Positions 1 through 5,986 of a stretch of DNA of 5,986 nt are shown piece after piece. The notes under the pieces were generated by a model. The model ran no database searches and was not told the origin of the DNA. It saw only the letters and a list, made by a program, of their open reading frames with translations. This DNA comes from an uncultured Opitutaceae bacterium (GTDB lineage Bacteria; Verrucomicrobiota; Verrucomicrobiae; Opitutales; Opitutaceae). The stretch spans positions 1 through 5,986 of the forward strand of contig CAMLSH010000249.1 in assembly GCA_946482625.1 (NCBI GenBank), read 5' to 3'. Within the stretch, counting starts at the first letter, position 1. Each line of letters starts with the position of its first letter. Made by a program: the position numbers and the translations under genes.

Positions 1-3000
1 CCATTTCGATGGTCGTTTCGGACGCTGCTTTTATTGGGGATGTCGGCGGTGGTGTTGGGCGCGATGGGATTATTGGGGGCGTTGTTGAACCGGCAGTCGC
101 GGCAAATGGCGGAGGAACTCGCGACGGCATTGCTCGCGCAAAAGGTTCAGCATGTGGAAGGGCGCATCGAGGAATTGCTGGCGCTCGCGGAGCGGCAGGG
201 CCGGGTGTGTCGCGAATCGACGCCGGAGGGCGGGATCGCGCCGGCGGATTTGCAGCGGGTGTTCGAGCAGCTGGCGGCGGCGTTCGCGCAGCAGGAGGAA
301 TTTACTTACCTGGGTTACGCGGTCGAGGCGACCGGCGAGTATGTGATGCTGGAGCGGCGAGACGCGGCGATGTGCCGGTTTCGTGAATACAGGTTGCTGG
401 CTTCGGGCGAACGCGCGATCCGGGTGCATCGCGTGACGCGCGAAGGATTCGTGCTGGAGCAGACGTTGCCGTGGGACGGTTACGATCCGCGGACGCGTCC
501 GTTCTACGCGCAGGCGCGCGCATCGGCGGGACCGGTCTGGACATCGACGTATGTTTTTAAAGGCAACGACTGGCATCCGCAGATGCTGGGCGTGACGCAT
601 GCGGTGCCGGTGCGGGACGCGGGCGGTGCACTGGTGGGCGTGTGGGATGTGGATTTCGACATGGGGAAGCTGTCGCGGTTTTTGAAAGAGCGGGTGTCCG
701 ACCAGGCGAGTTATGCGTTGGTGCTGGAGGAGGCGGGTGAGGGCGGGCCGGTGTTGATTGCGCATCCGGCGATGGCGCCGGCTGACGATCGGGCGACCGT
801 GGGGGCGTCGCCGCTCGATCCGGTGATGAAGCCTTTTTTGAAACAGCTGCAACGTGACACGACGGCTGGCGGTGAGCTGGCGATGATGCGGGCGGACGGA
901 GAAGCGGACGGGCGTCTGGTGGCGTCGCGACGATTGAAAGCGGGAGCGCCACCGTGGGTGGTGGCGGTGGTGTTCGATGAGGAGGCTGCGCTGGCGAGGG
1001 TGGCGGGATCTTGGGAGTGGATCTGGTTACTGGTGTTGAGCGTGACGGGCTTGGCGGTGCTGACGGCGGCGTGGCTGGCGCATGTGTTGTGGAAACCGGT
1101 GGAGCAGTTGCGCGTGGCGGCGGAAGGGCTGGCGGGGGAGTCGGGATTGCGCACGGTGCCGGTCGAAGGACCCCACGAACTGGCGCGACTGGCGGAGACT
1201 TATAATGCGATGACGCGCGCGGTGGAGACGCGGCGGCGCGAACTGACGGCGGCGAATCTGCGGCTGCAGGAGGAAGTGCGGCAGCGGGGTTTGCGCGAGG
1301 CGGAGCTGGAGGCGGTGTTTGCCAACGCGCCGGTGGAGATCTGGGCGGTGGATACGGCGGGGCGTTACACGTTGCAGAGCCGACGCCTGCGCGAGCGATG
1401 CGGCGATGGCATCGGCCTGACGCCAGCGGAGTTGAGTCTACCTGCGGACCTCGCGGAAGCGTACACGCAGAACAACCGGCGGGCGTTGGGCGGCGAGACG
1501 GTGCGCGGAGAAACCACCGAGGAGATCGAGGGGCGGCCGGCGCATTATCATTGGATCGTTTCGCCGATCCGTATGGAGGGTTTGGTGACGGGTGCGCTGG
1601 GGGTGAGCATCGATGTGACCGAGCGGCGGCGAGCGGAAGATGCGCTGTGGCGCAGTCAGCAGCGGCTGCGGCTGCACCTGGAAAACACGCCGCTGGCCGT
1701 GGTGGACTGGAGTCCCGAGATGGTGGTGCTTTCGTGGAATCCGGCGGCGGAGGCGGTCTTCGGCTGGAGCGCGGCGGATGCGCTCGGGCGGCATGGATTA
1801 TTCATCGTGCCGGAGCCGGAGCGGGCGGAGATCAAGGCGTTGTGGGCGGATCTGTTGGAGCGCAAAGGCGGGTACCGGCACTACAACCAAAACCTCACGC
1901 GCGATGGGCGGGTGATCGATTGCGAGTGGTACAACACCGTGCTCACCGACGAGAACGAGCGGGTGATCGGCGTGTCGTCGCTGGTGCTCGATGTGAGCCA
2001 ACGAGTGGGCGCGGAGGCGCTTTTCCGGGAATCGGAGGAGCGGTTTTTGCATGCGTTTCAGGCGAGTCCGGTGGCGAAGATCATCAGCCGGCGGAGCAAC
2101 GGGTGCATCCTCGATGCGAACGAGCGGTTTTTGCTGATGCTGGATCGCAGCCGCGAAGATGTGGTCGGTCGCACGAGCCTGGAGATCGGCATGTGGGACA
2201 ATCCGGCGGACCGCGCGCGGTTTCTCCAGGCGTTGGAAAAGGACGGCGAGGTGCGGGATCGCGAGTATCGTGTGCGGCCGAGGACGGGGGCGCCGGTGGA
2301 TGTGATCGTGTCGGCCGCGGCGGTGCCGCTCGGCGACGAGTTGTGCCTGCTGGTGACGTTTGTCGACAACACGGAGCGGAAACGGGCCGAGGAAGCGTTG
2401 CGGGAGAGCCAGCGTTTCCTGTCGGCGCTCATCGGGCACCTGCCGGGCATGGTGTATCGGTGTCGCAACGACAAACGGTGGACGATGACCTTTGTGAGCA
2501 ACGGCGCGAAGGAACTGACCGGTTACACGCCGGCCGAGCTGGAGCACAGCCGGACGGTCGATTTTGCCAGCCTGGTGCATCCGGACGATCGGGCGCGGGT
2601 CGCGCGCGAGACGCAGGCGGCGATCGCCAGCGGGCGGAACACGTATTCCTACGAGTATCGCATCCTCCATCGCACCGGTGAGGTGCGCTGGGTGTGGGAG
2701 CGGGGCGAGGGGCAGAAGGAGTCGGAAAACGGCGCGGTGAAAACGCTGGTCGGCTTCATCACGGATATCAGCGAGCGCAAGCGCGCGGAGGACGAAGTGT
2801 TGATGTTGAACCTGAGTCTGGAGCGCCGGGTCGAAGAGCGGACGGCGGAGCTGGCGGCGGCGAACGGGCAATTGAAGGAGCTCGACCGGCTGAAGTCGGA
2901 GTTTCTCGCGACGATGAGTCACGAGCTGCGCACGCCGCTCAATTCGATCATCGGATTTAGTTCGATCCTGCGCCAGGGGATGGCGGGACCGCTCAACGAA

Positions 3001-3597
3001 GAGCAGCAAAAGCAGATCGATCTGGTGCGCGGCTCGGCACGGCATCTCTTGTTATTGATCAACGATCTGCTCGATCTTTCCCGGATTGAGTCCGGGCGCA
3101 TGGAGCTGGCGTCGGAGGATTTCGATCTCGCGGGTGTGCTGACGGAGGTCGAGTCGGTGTTGGCGCCCATGGTGGCGCAGCGGGGATTGTCGTATGCGAC
3201 GCGTGGCGCGGAGTCACCGGTGCGGCTGTGCTCTGACCGGCAGCGGATTTACCAGGTGATTTTGAATCTGGCCAACAATGCCGTGAAGTTCACGGAGCGG
3301 GGCGGCGTGACGGTGGAGTGCGAGGCGTCGGCCGAGGAAATCCGCGTGTGCGTGCGCGACACGGGCATCGGCATCAAGCCGGAGAACCTGCCGTTGTTGT
3401 TCGAGGCGTTCCGGCAGATCGATGGCTCGGCGCGGCGGGTTTACGAAGGCACCGGGCTGGGGCTGCATTTGTGCCGGAAGCTCCTGGATATGCTGGGCGG
3501 GACGATCGGCGTGGAGAGCGTTTACGGGCAGGGCTCGTGTTTCACGGTGTCGTTGCCGCGCACGTTTGTGAAACCGGCGGGAGGGAAATCCGTATGA
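1..3597 (+). CDS. Membrane sensor histidine kinase: dCACHE-HAMP-4xPAS-HisKA-HATPase_c (5' partial)
   Basis: Transmembrane sensor kinase that should autophosphorylate on histidine and pass the phosphate to a separate receiver, since it has no receiver of its own. Counting codons from base 1: TM helix about 8-29 after a basic RWSFR stretch; extracytoplasmic dCACHE-like domain about 35-335 (YDPRTRPFY at 161-169); TM helix about 341-363; HAMP from 364; four PAS domains about 434-930, three ending in a PAC-like D(V/N/I)(T/S)ER signature; coiled coil about 932-968; HisKA with H974 in SHELRTPLN; HATPase_c with N-box NLANNA (N1093), G1 box DTGIG (D1120) and G2 box GTGLGL (1150-1155). All catalytic boxes look intact. 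The frame is open to the window edge. Internal TTG34 or ATG40 starts would cut into the first TM helix, so the true start is probably upstream. The stop TGA overlaps the next gene's ATG. Domain calls are confident; the ligand is unknown. Confidence 0.95.
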   Translation, partial: PFRWSFRTLLLLGMSAVVLGAMGLLGALLNRQSRQMAEELATALLAQKVQHVEGRIEELLALAERQGRVCRESTPEGGIAPADLQRVFEQLAAAFAQQEEFTYLGYAVEATGEYVMLERRDAAMCRFREYRLLASGERAIRVHRVTREGFVLEQTLPWDGYDPRTRPFYAQARASAGPVWTSTYVFKGNDWHPQMLGVTHAVPVRDAGGALVGVWDVDFDMGKLSRFLKERVSDQASYALVLEEAGEGGPVLIAHPAMAPADDRATVGASPLDPVMKPFLKQLQRDTTAGGELAMMRADGEADGRLVASRRLKAGAPPWVVAVVFDEEAALARVAGSWEWIWLLVLSVTGLAVLTAAWLAHVLWKPVEQLRVAAEGLAGESGLRTVPVEGPHELARLAETYNAMTRAVETRRRELTAANLRLQEEVRQRGLREAELEAVFANAPVEIWAVDTAGRYTLQSRRLRERCGDGIGLTPAELSLPADLAEAYTQNNRRALGGETVRGETTEEIEGRPAHYHWIVSPIRMEGLVTGALGVSIDVTERRRAEDALWRSQQRLRLHLENTPLAVVDWSPEMVVLSWNPAAEAVFGWSAADALGRHGLFIVPEPERAEIKALWADLLERKGGYRHYNQNLTRDGRVIDCEWYNTVLTDENERVIGVSSLVLDVSQRVGAEALFRESEERFLHAFQASPVAKIISRRSNGCILDANERFLLMLDRSREDVVGRTSLEIGMWDNPADRARFLQALEKDGEVRDREYRVRPRTGAPVDVIVSAAAVPLGDELCLLVTFVDNTERKRAEEALRESQRFLSALIGHLPGMVYRCRNDKRWTMTFVSNGAKELTGYTPAELEHSRTVDFASLVHPDDRARVARETQAAIASGRNTYSYEYRILHRTGEVRWVWERGEGQKESENGAVKTLVGFITDISERKRAEDEVLMLNLSLERRVEERTAELAAANGQLKELDRLKSEFLATMSHELRTPLNSIIGFSSILRQGMAGPLNEEQQKQIDLVRGSARHLLLLINDLLDLSRIESGRMELASEDFDLAGVLTEVESVLAPMVAQRGLSYATRGAESPVRLCSDRQRIYQVILNLANNAVKFTERGGVTVECEASAEEIRVCVRDTGIGIKPENLPLLFEAFRQIDGSARRVYEGTGLGLHLCRKLLDMLGGTIGVESVYGQGSCFTVSLPRTFVKPAGGKSV
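100..1005 (+). other. Periplasmic dCACHE-like ligand-sensing region of the kinase
   Basis: This is the segment between the two TM helices of the first gene, about 300 residues, a normal size for a double-Cache domain. The membrane-distal pocket signature YDPRTRPFY (bases 481-507) matches the family's DPRxRPWY pattern, with F in place of W. It is followed by VWTSTYVF (bases 535-558) and by GVWDVDF (bases 637-657), the strand that usually reads GVxGxDI. It contains only two cysteines, at bases 208-210 and 373-375. Family assignment rests on these motifs and the topology; the ligand cannot be read from the sequence. Confidence 0.8.
1297..2793 (+). other. Tandem array of four divergent PAS/PAC domains
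   Basis: Four consecutive PAS units lie between HAMP and the kinase core of the first gene. Their approximate spans are 1297-1635, 1651-2010, 2032-2390 and 2401-2790. They are joined by repeated helical linkers of the form ERRRAEDALWRSQ, ERKRAEEALRESQ and ERKRAEDE. The fourth looks PAS_3-like (VHPDDRARV, then YEYRILHRTGEVRWVWERG). The others are nearer the generic PAS/PAS_4 type. The units are highly diverged from one another, so they are old repeats and not a recent duplication. I see no LOV-type flavin cysteine motif (NCRFLQ-like), and no cofactor can be assigned from sequence alone. Confidence 0.85.
3579..3584 (+). promoter_or_regulatory. Shine-Dalgarno site (GGGAGG) for the receiver gene
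   Basis: A purine-rich GGGAGG sits inside the last codons of the upstream kinase gene, nine bases before the ATG at 3594. It is a strong match to the anti-SD sequence and decides the start of the receiver gene. It argues against the longer in-frame extension upstream, which would overlap the kinase by more than 270 bases. Confidence 0.75.
3594..3597 (+). other. ATGA stop/start overlap, sensor kinase to receiver
   Basis: The bases ATGA carry the start ATG (3594-3596) of the receiver gene and the stop TGA (3595-3597) of the sensor kinase. This arrangement is typical of translational coupling and keeps the amounts of the two partners linked. Confidence 0.9.
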
Positions 3598-3980
3598 AAC
3601 GCATCGTGCTGCTCATCGAAGATAACGCCGCCAACCGGTATCTGGCGCGCTTCATCCTGGAGAAAAACGGGTTTGAGGTGGTTGAGGCGGACAATGGTGC
3701 CGACGGCGTGCGGCTGGCGCGGGAGCGGACCCCGGATCTGGTGTTGATGGACATCGAAATGCCCGAGATGGACGGCTACGAAGCGGCCAGTCTGCTCCGA
3801 GCGGAAGCGGCGACTGCGCAGGTGCCGATCATGGCGTTTACGTCTTATGCGCATCCGAGCGATCGGGAGCGGGCGCTGACCTTGGGATTTTCCGATTATC
3901 TCGAAAAACCGTTTGAAGTGGACGAGCTTGTCCGCCGCGTCCGCCAGCTGTTGCCCGCTCGTCCGTCCGCTTCCCCATGA
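3594..3980 (+). CDS. Stand-alone receiver-domain response regulator (CheY/DivK-like)
   Basis: A 128-residue protein made of a single receiver domain with a short PARPSASP tail and no output domain. It should accept phosphate on D53 (LVLMDIEMPEMDG). The acidic pocket is E9/D10 (LLIEDN), the switch threonine is T83 (AFTSYA) and the conserved lysine is K105 (DYLEKPF), so the active site is complete. The MDIxMPxMDG and DYLxKP motifs are of the kind found in DivK-like and hybrid-kinase receivers. It lies between two kinases and overlaps each by ATGA. The upstream membrane kinase has no receiver, so it is the obvious phosphodonor (inferred). The protein could act as a phosphate shuttle, a sink or an allosteric partner of the downstream hybrid kinase. 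The start at ATG 3594 is supported by a good Shine-Dalgarno and by the canonical MKRIVLLIEDN N-terminus. Confidence 0.95.
   Translation: MKRIVLLIEDNAANRYLARFILEKNGFEVVEADNGADGVRLARERTPDLVLMDIEMPEMDGYEAASLLRAEAATAQVPIMAFTSYAHPSDRERALTLGFSDYLEKPFEVDELVRRVRQLLPARPSASP
3977..3980 (+). other. ATGA stop/start overlap, receiver to hybrid kinase
   Basis: ATG (3977-3979) of the hybrid kinase overlaps TGA (3978-3980) of the receiver gene. The roughly 20 bases before this ATG are pyrimidine-rich (TCCGTCCGCTTCCCC) with no recognisable Shine-Dalgarno. Initiation here probably depends on ribosomes that have just terminated on the receiver gene. Confidence 0.85.
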
Positions 3981-5986
3981 AAATCCTCGTCGCTGAAGAT
4001 CATCCCGAGAGTCGTTATCTGTTGCAGCAGCTCTTCATGGGGCTGGGTCACGAGGTGTCGGCCGTGGCGGACGGGCTGGAGGTGCTCGAGCTGCTCGATC
4101 ATGCGAAAACGGCGCCGCCGGACGTGGTTGTATCCGATGCGTTGATGCCGCGGATGGACGGGTTTCAACTGTGCCGGACGTTGCGGCAGCATCCGCGCTG
4201 GTGCCGGCTGCCGTTTATTTTCTACACGGCGACTTACACGGACCGGGCGGATGAGCAGTTTGCGCTCAAACTCGGAGCGGATCGTTTCGTGGTGAAGCCG
4301 GAGGAGCCGGAGGCCTTGATGGCGATCATCAAGGACACTGTTGCGAAGGTGGCCGCGCAACCACCGCGCGAACCCGAACCGCTCGATGCGGATGCCGCCG
4401 TGCTCGAAGAATACACGCGGCGGCTTTCGTTGAAGCTGGAGCTCAAGGTCGCCGAGCTCGAAGGGGCGAACGAGGATTTGCGGGCGTCGGAGAGCGCCAT
4501 CCGGGATCTCAACGAGCAGCTCAAGGCGACGGTGAGGGCGTTGGAAAAGGAGGCGGTCGAGCGCCAGGATGCGGAGATGGCGCTGCGGTTTCGCGAGGAA
4601 GTGCTCCGGCACGCGCAACGCATCGGTCACGTCGGCAGCTGGGAACGCGAATGCGGCAGCCGTGAGATGATCCTCTCCGACGAGGCGTGCCGAATTTTCG
4701 GCGTGGAGCCGGGCGCCCGCATCACGCCGGACTGGGTGAGCGAGCGTATCCATCCCGACGATCGCGAACGGGTGCTGCCTCAGTTACGGCAGAGCGATGA
4801 GACGCAGCAGCCGTTCGAGACGGAACATCGTTTGTTGCGCGAGGATGGAACGATGCGGCACGTTTTTGTGCGCCGGCATTTGATCCGCGACACGGGCGGG
4901 CGACCGATGCGTTTCGTCGGCATCGTCCAGGATATCACCGAGCGGCGGCAGGCCGAGATGCACCGGATGCGGTTGGAGACGCAGCTGCGGCAGGCGCAAA
5001 AGATGGAGGCGATCGGCAATCTCGCGGGAGGCATTGCGCATGATTTCAACAACATCCTCACGGCGGTGATGGCGCATGCGGAGCTGCTGGATCTGGAACT
5101 GCCGCGCGAGACGACGGGACCGCATCTGCGGGAGAGCGTGCATGAAATCCTCAGTGCCTCGGCGCGCGCGCGGGACATGGTGCGGCAGATTTTGTCGTTT
5201 AGCCGCAAGCAGCCGGTGGAGCGCAAGCGCGTCGAAATCGATGCGGTGGTGCAGGACGCGTTGAAGCTGGTGCGGGTGACGTTGCCGCCCTCGGTGGAGC
5301 TGCGCACGGATCTGAAATCGCAGCGCGCGGTGATGGGGAACGAAGCGCAGATCCATCAGGTGGTGCATAATCTGTGCACGAACGCGGCGCAGGCGATGGG
5401 TGAGCGCGGAGGCATCGTCACGGTGGCGCTCTCGGTGGCTGAAGTGACGGAGGCGAACTCGCGGTCGCGGCCGCCGTTGCGCGCGGGCGAGCATGTGTTG
5501 TTGGAAATCCGCGACAACGGTTGCGGCATGGATGCGGCGACGGTGGAACGGATCTTCGAGCCGTTTTTCACGACGAAGAGTCTGGGGCAGGGGACCGGGC
5601 TGGGCCTCGCGGTGGTGCATGGCGTCGTCCAGGCGCACGACGGCGCGATTTTTGTCGAGAGCACGCCAGGCGAAGGCACGACGTTTTCCATTTACCTGCC
5701 CGTGCTCGGCGGCGGGGCGGCGGGCAAGACGGGGACGGCCGCGGCGCCAGTGACGGGGGCGGGGCAGAAAATCCTGTTCGTTGATGACGAGCCGAGCGTG
5801 GCAAAGATCGGAGCCCGGTTGTTGGAGCGGCTTGGATACACGGCGGTGGCGTTGACCGACCCCGTGGCGGCGCGCGACCGGCTCGTGAATAGTCCGGACG
5901 AGTTTGATCTCGTCATCACGGACTACCTGATGCCGCGGGTCACGGGGCTGGATTTATCGAAGGCGGCGTGGGCGGTGCGGCCGGAG
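3977..5986 (+). CDS. Hybrid histidine kinase: REC-coiled coil-PAS-HisKA-HATPase_c-REC (3' partial)
   Basis: Soluble hybrid kinase; 670 codons are present, with no stop before the window ends and no TM helix. REC1 (about 1-122): acidic E7/D8, phosphoacceptor D54 (VVSDALMPRMDG), T84 (FYTATYTD), K107 (FVVKPEEP). Coiled coil about 140-208. PAS_3-like domain about 209-325 (GSWERE, RIHPDDRERV, HRLLREDGTMRHV, ending DITERR). HisKA with H355 in GGIAHDFNNIL, the NtrB-like 'HDFNN' class. HATPase_c with N-box NLCTNAAQAM (N469), G1 box DNGCGM (D513), then EPFFTTK and G2 box GTGLGL (539-544). REC2 from about 598: D603/D604 and D649 (VITDYLMPRVTG); it is cut after about 70 residues, before the lysine. All visible catalytic residues are intact. 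REC1 is a plausible target of the upstream kinase, gating this kinase, and REC2 is the likely internal acceptor (inferred). The start is fixed by the ATGA overlap and the canonical MKILVAEDHP receiver N-terminus. Confidence 0.95.
   Translation, partial: MKILVAEDHPESRYLLQQLFMGLGHEVSAVADGLEVLELLDHAKTAPPDVVVSDALMPRMDGFQLCRTLRQHPRWCRLPFIFYTATYTDRADEQFALKLGADRFVVKPEEPEALMAIIKDTVAKVAAQPPREPEPLDADAAVLEEYTRRLSLKLELKVAELEGANEDLRASESAIRDLNEQLKATVRALEKEAVERQDAEMALRFREEVLRHAQRIGHVGSWERECGSREMILSDEACRIFGVEPGARITPDWVSERIHPDDRERVLPQLRQSDETQQPFETEHRLLREDGTMRHVFVRRHLIRDTGGRPMRFVGIVQDITERRQAEMHRMRLETQLRQAQKMEAIGNLAGGIAHDFNNILTAVMAHAELLDLELPRETTGPHLRESVHEILSASARARDMVRQILSFSRKQPVERKRVEIDAVVQDALKLVRVTLPPSVELRTDLKSQRAVMGNEAQIHQVVHNLCTNAAQAMGERGGIVTVALSVAEVTEANSRSRPPLRAGEHVLLEIRDNGCGMDAATVERIFEPFFTTKSLGQGTGLGLAVVHGVVQAHDGAIFVESTPGEGTTFSIYLPVLGGGAAGKTGTAAAPVTGAGQKILFVDDEPSVAKIGARLLERLGYTAVALTDPVAARDRLVNSPDEFDLVITDYLMPRVTGLDLSKAAWAVRPE

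Noticed and set aside
1398..2681. Long + strand open frame (427 codons) overlapping the PAS region of the sensor kinase
   Set aside because: It lies wholly inside the kinase gene in another frame; its translation is Gly/Ala/Arg-rich with no domain motif. It is a shadow caused by high GC and the rarity of stop codons.
1297..2793. Possible LOV or haem PAS domain in the array
   Set aside because: No NCRFLQ-like flavin motif is present, and no haem-ligand pattern can be identified with confidence by eye.
1798..3045. Antisense open frame of 415 codons
   Set aside because: Opposite the intact PAS4-HisKA coding region; its Arg/His/Pro/Leu-rich translation is the expected complement of G-ending codons, with no recognisable motif.
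3318..3593. In-frame upstream extension of the receiver gene
   Set aside because: The extension would overlap the kinase HATPase domain by more than 270 bases and translates to low-complexity Arg/Gly sequence. ATG 3594 has a good SD and begins exactly at the receiver's first strand.
3480..3600. Possible C-terminal receiver or HPt domain on the sensor kinase
   Set aside because: After the GTGLGL box the protein finishes the ATPase fold (GSCFTVSLP) and ends within about 11 residues, leaving no room for another domain.
3560..3990. Terminator, promoter or small RNA between genes
   Set aside because: The genes overlap by four bases at both junctions, so there is no intergenic space, and I see no hairpin followed by a T run.
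3896..4753. Antisense open frames over the receiver/hybrid kinase junction (285 codons), and similarly at 4784-5638 and 70-852
   Set aside because: All mirror well-supported kinase coding sequence, are rich in Arg, His and Leu, and show no domain or plausible start context.

Overview
This window is coding from edge to edge. It holds three co-directional two-component signalling genes on the + strand and no non-coding stretch longer than a few bases. The DNA is GC-rich, the coding strand carries much more G than C, and codons ending in G dominate (GCG, GTG, CTG, CGG, GAG). This codon style and the dense multi-PAS/hybrid kinase content suggest a free-living, high-GC Gram-negative bacterium. An Opitutaceae-type verrucomicrobium would fit, but that is an impression from style and was not tested by a search.

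Layout: (A) 1-3597, a large membrane sensor histidine kinase whose N-terminus lies upstream of the window. Its order is TM helix, periplasmic dCACHE-like domain, TM helix, HAMP, four PAS domains, coiled coil, HisKA (HPK1-type HELRTP box) and HATPase_c. (B) 3594-3980, a stand-alone 128-residue receiver protein of the CheY/DivK type. (C) 3977-5986, a soluble hybrid kinase with a receiver, coiled coil, PAS, HisKA of the 'HDFNN' type, HATPase_c and a second receiver. It runs off the 3' edge inside the second receiver.

A/B and B/C each overlap by the four bases ATGA, so the three genes are almost certainly one translationally coupled operon. A likely scheme (inferred) is that A senses an extracytoplasmic signal plus cytoplasmic PAS inputs and phosphorylates B and/or the N-terminal receiver of C; C then acts as a second kinase whose activity is set by its own receiver and PAS domain. 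The window has two kinase histidines and three receiver aspartates, but no DNA-binding, cyclic-di-GMP or other output domain and no HPt domain. The end of the relay must therefore lie outside the window.

I found no RNA genes, CRISPR arrays, mobile elements, attachment sites or terminators. Nothing here looks like a wholly new system. The points of interest are the compact kinase-receiver-hybrid cassette, the divergent ligand-pocket signature and lone cysteine pair in the sensor domain, and the apparent lack of a Shine-Dalgarno sequence for gene C.
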